Assembly: GCA_018673255.1 (NCBI GenBank)
Contig: JABHDC010000245.1
Span: 155,618-219,617 of the forward strand
DNA from: Gemmatimonadota bacterium
GTDB lineage: Bacteria > Latescibacterota > UBA2968 > UBA8231
Length of the DNA stretch: 64,000 nucleotides
Direction: 5' to 3'
This document shows, piece after piece, positions 33,187-41,841 of the stretch. The translations under genes and the position numbers were made by a program. Each line of letters opens with the position of its first letter. Position 1 is the stretch's first letter. The notes under the pieces are model-generated. The model did not search any database. It was not told the origin of the DNA and saw only the letters and a program-made list of their open reading frames with translations.

Positions 33187-36177
33187 TTACTCGGCCAGGC
33201 GCTGTTGCAGGGCCGCCGTCAGCGTATCGATCCGCGTCGAAAGCGTCTGTAGTGCCTCGGGTGCCTCTTCGAGACGAGCATCCCGGCCGATCGTCTCCAC
33301 CACCTGCGCCGCATCGGCACAAGGATGTGCGGCAAAGAGCCGGGCACTGCCCTTGAGGGTGTGGGCGGCCCGTCGCAAGCCGTTACCGTCCCCATCGCGG
33401 CAGGCATCCATCATCTGGGCCAACAGCTTCGGGCATTCTTCAAGGAACAGGCCCACCAGGTCGCGCAGTGTTTCCTCTTTGCCGCCGACGCCGTCAACGG
33501 CTTCCTGCCAGCGGATCGTGTCGTCGGATAACAGGTCGTCGATAGATCTGGCCATAGGTGATTCCTCAGATGGTTCCGATGCAGGTATCGTCTCTCCATC
33601 CACGACAGAATCAGGAACTGGGCCAGCTCCCGTGCCGGTTTCCGGGTGCTGGAATCTCTCCATCACCTTGTCGATGATCTCGTAGAGATGACGCGCGCGA
33701 ATGGGTTTGGGGATGTAGTCATCCATCCCGGCTTCAAGGCAGCGTTCGCGATCACCCTTCATGGCGTGTGCGGTCATCGCCACGATCGGAATGGGTAACT
33801 GTTGGGCCTCGCTTTCGTGGGCGCGAATCGCCGCCGTCGCCTCGAACCCATCCATCTCCGGCATCTGTACGTCCATGAGGATGAGGTCGAAATGCTGCTT
33901 GGCCAGTGCGGCCATCGCCTCGTGCCCATTGCTGGTGACGACCACCTGGTGGCCTCGTTGGTTCAGCAATTCGACAGCGACGCGCTGGTTCACCAGGCCA
34001 TCCTCGGCCAGCAGGATATTGTATGTCTTCACCGGCTGGCTGATGGGTGTGGGCGTTTCGGTCTGCGCCTCGGCCGCATCGAGGGTTTCGGCGATGGCCT
34101 CGAGCAGATGCGATTGCTTCACGGGTTTGGTGAGGACGCGCTCGATGCGCAGCCGGCTGTTACGCTCGGTGTCCTCCGGTCGTCCAGCCGAGGTCAGGAT
34201 CAGCAACGGGGTCTGAGCCAGCTTCGCCTCCGTGCGGATGCACTCGGCCAGGTCAAAGCCATCCATATCCGGCATCCAGCCATCCAGCAACACCAGGGCG
34301 TATGGCGTGTCGCTCTCGCAGGCGGCCAGCAGTTCATCGACAGCGCCTGGGCTGCTGTCGATGGTGTGAGGTGCCATCCCCCAGCTGCCCACCATCTCTT
34401 CGAGAATCCGCAGATTGGTATGGTTGTCGTCGACGATGAGAACGGGCAGGCCGGCCAGTGACAGAGGGCCGCGTCGTGGTTGCAGAGAGGCGCCGACCTG
34501 CAGCGGGAATCGAGTGGTGAAGTAGAAGGTGCTCCCCCGACCATCCCCCTCGCTCTCCACCCACATGCGGCCACCCATCATCTGCGCCAGCTGTCGTGAG
34601 ATTGCCAGTCCCAGACCCGTGCCGCCGTAGCGCCGTGTCGTGGACGTGTCCGCCTGACCGAAGGCACCGAAGATGACACCGAGTTTGTCGGGGTGGATGC
34701 CGATGCCTGTGTCGGAAACGGCAAATCGCAACTGCACGTGATCGTCGGCGACCAGCTCCTCTACATGGGCATCGACGACGACCTCACCCTCGCCGGTAAA
34801 TTTGATCGCATTGCCGACGAGATTGATGATGATCTGACGGAATCGCACCGGATCGCCTACGAGGGCATCGGGGATGTCGGGGGCGATGTGGAATGCCAGT
34901 TCGAGGTCTTTTTCCGAGGCGCGCATGGCCAGGGCCTGCAGTGTGTCGCCAAGGGTGTCGCGCAGGCCGAAGGGAATACTCTCCAGCTCCAGGCGCCCTG
35001 CTTCGATCTTGGAGAAATCCAGAATGTCGTTGAGCAGGCGCAGCAGGGAGTCGGCACTCTGGTCGACGATGCGCAGGTATTCCCGCTGCTGATCACTGAG
35101 ACGCGTATTGAGCAGCAACTCCGTCATGCCGATGATGCCATTCATCGGTGTGCGGATCTCGTGACTCATATTGGCGAGGAATTCACTCTTGGCGCGATTG
35201 GCGTGCTCCGCCGTGTCCTTTGCCTGACTCAGTTGTTTCTGTGATCGCTCCAGTTCACGTGAGCCGGCTTCCAGCAATTCGTTCTTCTGCATGAGCTGGC
35301 GATCTGCGTCGATGCGTTCACGGTCCACACTGACCAGAGAGGTGGCATTCCACCAGATCAACAGATTCAGCGCAACGATGGAGATCAGCGCAAAGAGAGA
35401 CAGATCGTATTCGATGCCGAACTGACCGACCAATTGCAGGCGCAGAACATCGAAACTGAGAGGGATCAGGAAGGCGGCTGGCAGGACGCGACGTGCCATG
35501 ATCCCGCCCGCCGTGGTCGATACCAGCGTGGCTGACGGTTCGCGCAATGGCCGCGAGGCGAGCAGACCCACGCACAACAGACCGAACTCGTAGTGTGCAT
35601 CCAGGGCGAGGGGGAAATACGCCGACCAGCCTGAGAGCAGGAGGATGTTGTAGAGGTAGTCCGACAGCGACAGAATGGAGCTGACTCCCACAAGGATGGC
35701 GCACAACTGGCTCAGCCAGAGTCGGCCCCGGATCGGCAGATCGAGGGTAAAGAGGGCGATGGCCACCAGCAGGAAGGTTGAGGCCACGTGGGGTGACATG
35801 TGACTGCCGGCGAGATGATCGGCATAGAGCAGGCGATCGATCGACCCATCCCACCCGCCCTCGTAGGACAACAACTTGAGCAGCACCAGCACAGCGACGA
35901 GCACACCCAGGCCCATACCGGCGCGCCGACGTGGGCGATAGCCGGGACGTTCCAGTAGCAGGGCAATCCCACTGAGGAGAAAGCAGATGGCGGTGGCGGG
36001 ATTGACCGCGACGCGCCCTGGTTGCAGCAAGCGCTTGAGCAGGGGTAACTCGAATTGCCACCCGATCAGTGCCAGCGTTCCGGCGGCGACCACGGCCAGA
36101 GCGGCGGCCAGGGACACCCAACCCAGCATCCTCACATAGAGGGGGTTGTAATGTTCGGTGCGTAAGGTGATGGACAC
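33187..36177 (-). CDS. Membrane hybrid histidine kinase with two receivers and HPt domain
   Basis: A 996-residue protein. Residues 1-280 hold about seven to eight membrane helices forming an integral sensor. A coiled coil precedes HisKA with H339 ([15 protein letters not shown]). The HATPase spans about 430-560 ([25 protein letters not shown]). Receiver 1 has D632 and K684, receiver 2 D769 and K824, and the C-terminal HPt has H939 ([12 protein letters not shown]). All phosphotransfer residues are intact, so a His-Asp-His relay can reach a separate receiver. It lies 24 bases after the receiver-glutamate dehydrogenase gene in the same operon, which makes that receiver a natural target. Confidence 0.92.
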   Translation of the reverse strand: MSITLRTEHYNPLYVRMLGWVSLAAALAVVAAGTLALIGWQFELPLLKRLLQPGRVAVNPATAICFLLSGIALLLERPGYRPRRRAGMGLGVLVAVLVLLKLLSYEGGWDGSIDRLLYADHLAGSHMSPHVASTFLLVAIALFTLDLPIRGRLWLSQLCAILVGVSSILSLSDYLYNILLLSGWSAYFPLALDAHYEFGLLCVGLLASRPLREPSATLVSTTAGGIMARRVLPAAFLIPLSFDVLRLQLVGQFGIEYDLSLFALISIVALNLLIWWNATSLVSVDRERIDADRQLMQKNELLEAGSRELERSQKQLSQAKDTAEHANRAKSEFLANMSHEIRTPMNGIIGMTELLLNTRLSDQQREYLRIVDQSADSLLRLLNDILDFSKIEAGRLELESIPFGLRDTLGDTLQALAMRASEKDLELAFHIAPDIPDALVGDPVRFRQIIINLVGNAIKFTGEGEVVVDAHVEELVADDHVQLRFAVSDTGIGIHPDKLGVIFGAFGQADTSTTRRYGGTGLGLAISRQLAQMMGGRMWVESEGDGRGSTFYFTTRFPLQVGASLQPRRGPLSLAGLPVLIVDDNHTNLRILEEMVGSWGMAPHTIDSSPGAVDELLAACESDTPYALVLLDGWMPDMDGFDLAECIRTEAKLAQTPLLILTSAGRPEDTERNSRLRIERVLTKPVKQSHLLEAIAETLDAAEAQTETPTPISQPVKTYNILLAEDGLVNQRVAVELLNQRGHQVVVTSNGHEAMAALAKQHFDLILMDVQMPEMDGFEATAAIRAHESEAQQLPIPIVAMTAHAMKGDRERCLEAGMDDYIPKPIRARHLYEIIDKVMERFQHPETGTGAGPVPDSVVDGETIPASEPSEESPMARSIDDLLSDDTIRWQEAVDGVGGKEETLRDLVGLFLEECPKLLAQMMDACRDGDGNGLRRAAHTLKGSARLFAAHPCADAAQVVETIGRDARLEEAPEALQTLSTRIDTLTAALQQRLAE

Positions 36178-36201
36178 GGGGCGCAGGGCCGGCAGGATGC
36201 T

Positions 36202-37854
36202 TTAGGGGAAGAGGCCGCGCGAGAGTTTGGCCTCGCGAACCCGGCTGATGCCCTCCACGAGCGCTGCCGTCCGCATGTCGTAGCCGTTGCTCTCGGCGCG
36301 CTCGGCCATGCGCTGGTAGGCACCGACGAGAATCGTGCGCAATCGCTCGTTGATCTGGTCGAGGGACCACATATAATTCTGCGTGTCCTGTACCCACTCG
36401 AAGTAGGACACGGTCACACCACCGGCATTGGCCAGAATGTCGGGAAGCACGTACACGCCACGATCCTGTAGAATCTCATCGGCCTCCAGTGACGTGGGGC
36501 CATTGGCGCCTTCGGCCAGGATCCGGCAACGCAGCTTGTCCGCATTGCCGGCATGGATCTGTCCCTGCATGGCGCAGGGGGCCAGAATGTCGCACTGCAA
36601 TTCGAGCAACTCCTCGTTGGTCACCGCTTCGGCTTCCGGATAACCTTCCAGGAAACGGTGTTGCCGCGTGTATTCCAGGACATCGGGTAGATTCAGGCCG
36701 CGTGGATTGAAGATCCCACCCGTCACGTCACTGACACCGAGCACCTTGACGCCGAGTTCGTCGAAGAAGCGCGCCGCATTGCTGCCCACATTGCCGAAGC
36801 CCTGTACGACAGCCGTCGCGCCGCTCAGGTCCATCTCCAGCCGACGGGCGGCCTCTTCCACGACGTAGACGACGCCGCGACCGGTCGCTTCACTGCGTCC
36901 CTCCGAGCCACCGAGAACGACCGGCTTGCCCGTCACCACGGCGGGCACCGTGTAGCCGACCTGCTGGCTGTAGGTGTCCATGATCCAGGCCATCGTCTGC
37001 TCGTCCGTCCCCATGTCCGGGGCGGGAATGTCTTTGTCGGGGCCGATCATGCCGATGATCTCTGAGGTGAATCGGCGTGTCAGTCGTTGCAACTCCCGTC
37101 GCGAGAAATCGGTGGGATCGAAACGCACACCCCCTTTTGCGCCACCGAAGGGCAATTGCACCAGAGCACACTTCCACGTCATCCACATGGCCAGGGCACC
37201 GGTCTCGCCCAGATTCACTTCCGGATGATATCGAATGCCCCCCTTGGTCGGCCCCATGGACAACACGTGTTGTACGCGATAGCCAAAGACGGTCTCGACC
37301 TCGTCATCGTTGTCCCGGCGGAAGGGGAAGGAGACGATCTGCGTACGCTGCGGAAATAGCAGTCGCTGACGCAGGTTGTCGTCGAGGTCCATCAGCTCGG
37401 CCGCCTTGAGGAACTGCTGCTGGGCGAGACGGAAGCTGGGTGAATCCCATTCGGTACGCTGGGCGTGAGTGATCTCCCGGGCGTAGCGGATCGAGCGCCC
37501 CAGGGTGTGGGCATCAAGGCTGGTCTTGACCAGGTAATCCTGGGCGCCGGCCTCCACGGCACGAGACGCCAGCTTGACGTCATCGATTCCGGACAGAATG
37601 ACGATCGGCATTTCCGGTACCGCCGTTCGAACACGGAAGTAGGTGTCCAGTTCCTGGCTGTCGGGCAGGACCAGGTCGAGCAGGACCACGTCGAGTCCCT
37701 CGCCATTGCCGAGGGACTCCAGGCCCTCGGACAGTGATCCGCGGGTCGTCAGCTCGACTGCATAACTGCCCACGTCTTCCAGCAATTTCTGGATCAGGCG
37801 CGCGTGGATCGGATTGTCCTCAATCAGCAGGGCGCGCAGTGGTTTACCGGGCAT
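36202..37854 (-). CDS. Receiver domain fused to glutamate dehydrogenase
   Basis: One uninterrupted 550-residue frame. Residues 1-125 are a CheY-like receiver: E12/D13, phospho-acceptor D60 (VVLLDLVLPD), S88 and K110 (DYLVKTS), all conserved. Residues of about 137-550 are a full-length Glu/Leu/Phe/Val dehydrogenase. Glutamate-binding and catalytic residues are K204 (GPTKGGIRYHP), K228 (WMTWKCALV), K240 (PFGGAKGGV) and D280 (IPAPDMGT), spaced exactly as K89, K113, K125 and D165 of the Clostridium symbiosum enzyme. The NAD(P) loop is VVQGFGNVGSNAA. The expected reaction is reversible oxidative deamination of glutamate to 2-oxoglutarate. Phosphorylation of D60 probably adjusts activity or assembly; this is inference. 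It sits between a response regulator and a hybrid kinase in one operon. Confidence 0.92.
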   Translation of the reverse strand: MPGKPLRALLIEDNPIHARLIQKLLEDVGSYAVELTTRGSLSEGLESLGNGEGLDVVLLDLVLPDSQELDTYFRVRTAVPEMPIVILSGIDDVKLASRAVEAGAQDYLVKTSLDAHTLGRSIRYAREITHAQRTEWDSPSFRLAQQQFLKAAELMDLDDNLRQRLLFPQRTQIVSFPFRRDNDDEVETVFGYRVQHVLSMGPTKGGIRYHPEVNLGETGALAMWMTWKCALVQLPFGGAKGGVRFDPTDFSRRELQRLTRRFTSEIIGMIGPDKDIPAPDMGTDEQTMAWIMDTYSQQVGYTVPAVVTGKPVVLGGSEGRSEATGRGVVYVVEEAARRLEMDLSGATAVVQGFGNVGSNAARFFDELGVKVLGVSDVTGGIFNPRGLNLPDVLEYTRQHRFLEGYPEAEAVTNEELLELQCDILAPCAMQGQIHAGNADKLRCRILAEGANGPTSLEADEILQDRGVYVLPDILANAGGVTVSYFEWVQDTQNYMWSLDQINERLRTILVGAYQRMAERAESNGYDMRTAALVEGISRVREAKLSRGLFP

Positions 37855-37868
37855 TGCTGTCCTTCCCG

Positions 37869-38495
37869 TCAGGATGTGCCGTTGGCTTCGCGCAGCCGCT
37901 TCAGCTCATCGATCAACTGCCGGCGCTCAGTCTCCAGTGTCTCCACACGATCCTCGAGACGCGAATACCGCTGCAGTGCGTTGTCGAGAGAAGACATGAG
38001 CAGATCGAGAATCTGCTCACGATTGGAGTTGATCTGACGCCGGCGGCGTGAGTAGATGACTTCGACACCGCGCTTGGCGCGATGGTGGCCACGGAGTTGG
38101 CGGTTGGCGAGGACGTGCTCGATGCGGGAGTCGAGGGTTTCCTCGTCGAATGGTTTGGTCAGGTAGTTGTCAGCACGGACCTCAAGGCCGCGGAAGATGT
38201 CCTCAGGTTCACCCAGCGATGTGAGCAGGATGACGGGAATCGAGCGCAGGTGGGCATCGTCCTTGATGGTTTGGCACAACACATACCCGTCCATATTGGG
38301 CATGTCCACATCGCTGATGATGACAGCCGGCGCCCGATCCCTGATCGCTTCGAGGGCCTCGACGCCATCGGTCGTGACGCGCACTGAATACCCTTTTCCT
38401 TCAAGACTCCGGCGCAAAGCCTCCGACTGGACGAGGCTGTCCTCGACGACGAGGACCTCCACGTCTCGGTCGGGCTCTGGCCGCGTCTCATCCAT
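37869..38495 (-). CDS. Response regulator with C-terminal coiled coil
   Basis: A 208-residue protein. The receiver has VEVLVVEDSLVQSE (acidic pair), the phospho-acceptor Asp in VIISDVDMPNMDGY, Thr in VILLTSLGE and Lys in NYLTKPFD. After the receiver, RRGVEVIYSRRRRQINSNRE leads to a coiled coil of about 55 residues (MSSLDNALQRYSRLEDRVE). No DNA-binding domain is present, so it probably acts by protein contact or as a phosphate donor/sink. The ATG at 38495 overlaps the stop of the DUF4954 gene by 8 bases; the longer upstream frame is a shadow. The receiver-GDH gene begins 14 bases downstream. Confidence 0.85.
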   Translation of the reverse strand: MDETRPEPDRDVEVLVVEDSLVQSEALRRSLEGKGYSVRVTTDGVEALEAIRDRAPAVIISDVDMPNMDGYVLCQTIKDDAHLRSIPVILLTSLGEPEDIFRGLEVRADNYLTKPFDEETLDSRIEHVLANRQLRGHHRAKRGVEVIYSRRRRQINSNREQILDLLMSSLDNALQRYSRLEDRVETLETERRQLIDELKRLREANGTS

Positions 38496-40434
38496 CGCTG
38501 AGGCGGTCCTGCATCTGCTGGATGAAGGAGTTGTCGGCGAAGGTGCCGCGCACGGCCTCGAAATCGGTATCCCGTGCCTCGTCGTTGCCTTCGGCGCCAT
38601 ACCCGTACCGGGCGACAGGGTCGAATTCCTTCTCGGCGTCGGCGAGAATCTTCTTGATCGTCGAATTTGCCATCTTCCGGTGGCTCACTTCGATCTTCGC
38701 CAACTGGTCAAGGGACAGCTCTTCCGGGGCGGCGCCTTCGCGCTCGGTCCAGACGCGACAGATCCACGCCCACTCATCCTGGGCGTAGGCCGTGGCGGCC
38801 GTGGCGAAGGCAGCATCCACATCGGCAGGGGTCGAGAGCTTGCCGGTGGCGATGCCATCCTCGATCTGCGCCAGTCTGGCCTGGGGGATCAACTGGCCAC
38901 CCACGTCGCTCCAGTCACCGGTCCCGATTCCATCTCCGGTGGCCAGGGCAGATCGCAGGGCACCCTGATCTGAGGCGGACCGGGCCTCGGCGGCTCGTTC
39001 CAGGATTTTCCCCTGGAGGTAGACATCGATGCCATCGCGGTAGTTGCGGGCGCCCTTGCGCAGCATGAGGCGCTTCACCAATACACCCTTGTATCGCAGC
39101 TGCTCCACGTCGCGGGGCGTGTCCTCATACAGAGAGGTCAGGGCTGCCTGGGCGCGCACCATCTTGCCCACCGTGTAGGGGCTGTACACATCGAAACAAA
39201 TCTGGTCGCGTTTGGTCGAGGCTGTGCGGCGGTCGCGGGTCGGCCACTTCTCCCCGTCGCGTACTGTACCGACGGTGAACATGTTCATCGCCGGTGTCAG
39301 CAGCGGCTCGCCCTCTTCCTCGGTGACGTAGGAGAATGGCAGATCACCGATGTCGAAGTTGTTCAAGTGTTTGCCGATGACGACGGAAAAGGGGCCCACG
39401 ACGGTGGGCCAGCGCATGTAAGAGAATGAGCCGTTCTTCGACCCGCGCTGCACGACCCCCTGGTGCACCGGTCCGAGCTTGTACATGTGATTGCTCTGGT
39501 TGGTGCCCGAACCGGCGTTGTAGAAGGAGTAGATCCCGGCGATCAGCAGCGTGCTCTTGTGGTGGGTGACCGTATACGGACCGGCGAAGATCGAACAGGC
39601 CTCGCCGTGGAAACCCTCGCAGTTGGCGAAGAAGAGGGAATTCTCGGCGGAAAACTGCTTGCCCATCTTGGAGCCCTGCCCCACAAAGCAGCTGTGCAGG
39701 ACCACACCATCGACCACCTCGGCGCCCTCGGCGATGATGAAGTCTTCGGCGACGACGGCGCCACCGACGGTGGTGGCTGCATCCGGCTCGGAGAGAATCG
39801 TGCCATTGTGCAATCGTGTGGCGCCCACGACCTGCGCTGCATCGCCGATCTGCACGTCGATGATTTCACCGACATGTGAGATGCGGGCCCCGGCACCGAT
39901 GACACCCACATCGCTGCGGGCAGCTTGTGTGTAGTCGGTGACCATCTTCTGCAGGTTGCCGATCACATCTGACCGGTGGCGGTGCATGGCCAGCAGATAG
40001 GCAAACTGGCTGGACAATTCGGCAAAGAGGCCGATCTCGCGTCCGCCGCCCTCATTGATCGTTTCCGCCTCGACGCCATTGCCGAAGCTGGCACCGGGAT
40101 TCGTGGCGATCGTACCCACGTCAGTGATGAGGGTGCCACGACCGATCTTCATGCGCGCAATGTGGCCGCCAACGCGTGAGATCAGGACATCGTCGCCGAT
40201 CTCGCAATCGATCAGATGCACATCCCGGATGCCGGTCTCGATCTCGACGCCACCCTCGACCTCGACGGTACCTGAGAGTGAACCGAGGCGGATGGTGCCG
40301 GTGAACTGTGTGCGGTGGACGCGGCTGGCGTCAAACCCTTTAGCGACGTGGACGCTGGACCAGTCGGCGGCTGAGCAGCCTTGCTGTTCAAGGGTGGAGA
40401 TATCGGGGGCGCCAAGGGGCTGGAAAGTGGCCAT
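38488..40434 (-). CDS. DUF4954-family protein with left-handed beta-helix
   Basis: A 648-residue protein matching the DUF4954 family in length and layout. The first 400 residues contain hexapeptide-type repeats (VHLIDCEIGDDVLISRV, MKIGRGTLITDVG, GAGARISHVGEIIDV, EGAEVVDGVVLHSCFVGQG) that build a left-handed beta-helix, as in nucleotidyltransferases and acyltransferases. HHKSTLLIAGIYSFYNAGSG and MRWPTVVGPFSVVIGKH are distinctive. The C-terminal 200 residues are helical. Family function is not established; a sugar-nucleotide or acyl-transfer role is a guess. It is the first gene of the operon with the response regulator, receiver-GDH and hybrid kinase. Confidence 0.8.
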   Translation of the reverse strand: MATFQPLGAPDISTLEQQGCSAADWSSVHVAKGFDASRVHRTQFTGTIRLGSLSGTVEVEGGVEIETGIRDVHLIDCEIGDDVLISRVGGHIARMKIGRGTLITDVGTIATNPGASFGNGVEAETINEGGGREIGLFAELSSQFAYLLAMHRHRSDVIGNLQKMVTDYTQAARSDVGVIGAGARISHVGEIIDVQIGDAAQVVGATRLHNGTILSEPDAATTVGGAVVAEDFIIAEGAEVVDGVVLHSCFVGQGSKMGKQFSAENSLFFANCEGFHGEACSIFAGPYTVTHHKSTLLIAGIYSFYNAGSGTNQSNHMYKLGPVHQGVVQRGSKNGSFSYMRWPTVVGPFSVVIGKHLNNFDIGDLPFSYVTEEEGEPLLTPAMNMFTVGTVRDGEKWPTRDRRTASTKRDQICFDVYSPYTVGKMVRAQAALTSLYEDTPRDVEQLRYKGVLVKRLMLRKGARNYRDGIDVYLQGKILERAAEARSASDQGALRSALATGDGIGTGDWSDVGGQLIPQARLAQIEDGIATGKLSTPADVDAAFATAATAYAQDEWAWICRVWTEREGAAPEELSLDQLAKIEVSHRKMANSTIKKILADAEKEFDPVARYGYGAEGNDEARDTDFEAVRGTFADNSFIQQMQDRLSDG

Positions 40435-40497
40435 GGATACGATCTCGATTCGTCTATCTTGCTGAAAACGTTGTGGTTAAATGACTCGACAGGAATT

Positions 40498-40527
40498 AGT
40501 ATAGCCGCCTTGTTGAAGCGTCGTCAA
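40498..40527 (-). promoter_or_regulatory. Promoter of the DUF4954/receiver-GDH operon
   Basis: On the minus strand, TTGACG (40527-40522) and TATACT (40503-40498) are 18 bases apart, a near-consensus housekeeping promoter. Transcription would start about 57 bases before the ATG at 40434. Confidence 0.65.
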
Positions 40528-40720
40528 CCGCTGCGCACGGGCCTCGACTCGCGGCGAACCACCTTTACACTCTATATGCATTCGAGTAACTTCACCGGTT
40601 CCTATTTGACGATCCGGCGTGCCCGTTCATCCGGTGTCCGGATCCCCACCGACTCGCCCTGCGAGGCGTCGATTCGTGACGCTGTCTGTGCAGGCCGGGC
40701 ACATCGATGAAATACGAGTC

Positions 40721-41467
40721 ATGGCTGGCAACATACGAATCAAGGTCTGCGACGACGCAGCCGCGGTGGCCAAGGAAGCGGCCGCCATGTTTGATGAGCA
40801 GATCCGCGCCAATCCGGCATCCGTGATCGGCCTCGCTACCGGTTCTACGCCGGAAGCGACCTACGCCGAACTGGCACGCCGGCACCGCGAAGATGGTCTG
40901 AGCCTGAAGGGGATTACGACCTTCAACCTCGACGAATACTGGGGTCTGGGTGGCGATCATGACCAGAGCTATCGCTACTTCATGAACGATCGCCTGTTCA
41001 AGCACGTGGATACGCTGCCCTGGAACACGAATGTGCTGAATGGCAACGCGCGATTCGCCGACCTGGAGTGCGCTGCCTTCGAGCAGAAGATCCTCTCCGT
41101 GGGTGGTGTGGACAATTGGTTGCTCGGTATCGGCGGCAATGGCCACATCGCCTTCAACGAGCCGGGTTCCGGTGTCGACAGCCGTACCCGCATCGTCAGC
41201 CTGACGCCAGAGACGATCGAGTCCAACAGCGATGGCCGCTTCTTCTCCGACGCCTCAGAGGTGCCCCGTTGCGCCCTGTCAGCGGGCATCGGCACCATCC
41301 GCGAGGCCCGTCGGCTTGTGCTGCTGGCCACCGGTGCCGGCAAGGCAGATGCCATCGCCGCTGCCGTGGACGGCCCTTTCAGTGAGAGTTGCCCTGCCAG
41401 TCTGCTGCAGGATCATGCCGATTGCACATTCATCGTCGACAAGGACGCCGCGTCTAAGTTGTCCTGA
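40721..41467 (+). CDS. nagB: Glucosamine-6-phosphate deaminase
   Basis: A 248-residue NagB of normal short-form length. VIGLATGSTPEATYAEL is the phosphate loop, FNLDEYWGLG carries the catalytic Asp, and LGIGGNGHIAFNEPGS carries the His and Glu of the ring-opening site. RFFSDASEVPRCALSAGIGT is typical. It converts glucosamine-6-phosphate to fructose-6-phosphate and ammonia in amino-sugar use. The ATG at 40721 starts the homologous region. It heads a run with a carrier protein, an HMGL-like enzyme and a NagB-LmbE fusion. Confidence 0.92.
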   Translation: MAGNIRIKVCDDAAAVAKEAAAMFDEQIRANPASVIGLATGSTPEATYAELARRHREDGLSLKGITTFNLDEYWGLGGDHDQSYRYFMNDRLFKHVDTLPWNTNVLNGNARFADLECAAFEQKILSVGGVDNWLLGIGGNGHIAFNEPGSGVDSRTRIVSLTPETIESNSDGRFFSDASEVPRCALSAGIGTIREARRLVLLATGAGKADAIAAAVDGPFSESCPASLLQDHADCTFIVDKDAASKLS

Positions 41468-41497
41468 CGCCGCGCCGCTCAAGAAAAGGGACTCACC

Positions 41498-41740
41498 ATG
41501 GATCGTAACGATGTCAAAGCTCGCGTCTACAAAGTGATCGCTCAGGTTCTCAAGATTGAAGAGAGCCAGATCGATGAGGCGAATTCCTTCACCACCGATC
41601 TCGGTGCCGAGTCGGTACAGTCCGTCGAACTGATGGCGGGCTTCGAGGAAGAATTCGATATCGAGATGGACGAAGACGAAGCTCTCGAAGTGCAGAACGT
41701 GGGTGACGCCATCGAGTTCATCGGGCGCTATCTCGACTGA
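41498..41740 (+). CDS. Acyl carrier protein-like protein
   Basis: An 80-residue, four-helix, strongly acidic carrier protein. The phosphopantetheine site is expected at S39 in TDLGAESVQSVELMAGFEEE; the usual Asp-Ser-Leu is replaced by Glu-Ser-Val. The rest (YKVIAQVLKI, IEMDEDEALEVQNVGDAIEF) fits ACP. With no fatty-acid synthesis genes nearby, and lying between NagB and an HMGL/LeuA-like enzyme, it may be a dedicated carrier rather than the housekeeping ACP; this is inference. Confidence 0.85.
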   Translation: MDRNDVKARVYKVIAQVLKIEESQIDEANSFTTDLGAESVQSVELMAGFEEEFDIEMDEDEALEVQNVGDAIEFIGRYLD

Positions 41741-41770
41741 ATCCAGTAAGAATCCAGCCAATGTCCAGCC

Positions 41771-41800
41771 TGTGCTCAACCTGAGTTCAGCCTGAGCACA
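41771..41800 (+). repeat. Inverted repeat between carrier protein and HMGL-like gene
   Basis: TGTGCTCA (41771-41778) and TGAGCACA (41793-41800) are perfect complements. The 14 bases between contain another CTGA/TCAG pairing, and short CAGCCTG-type repeats surround it. It may be an mRNA hairpin or an operator; there is no T-run. Confidence 0.45.
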
Positions 41801-41841
41801 GCCTGCGCGCACGACGCGCCAACGCCACACGGAGGAAGATC

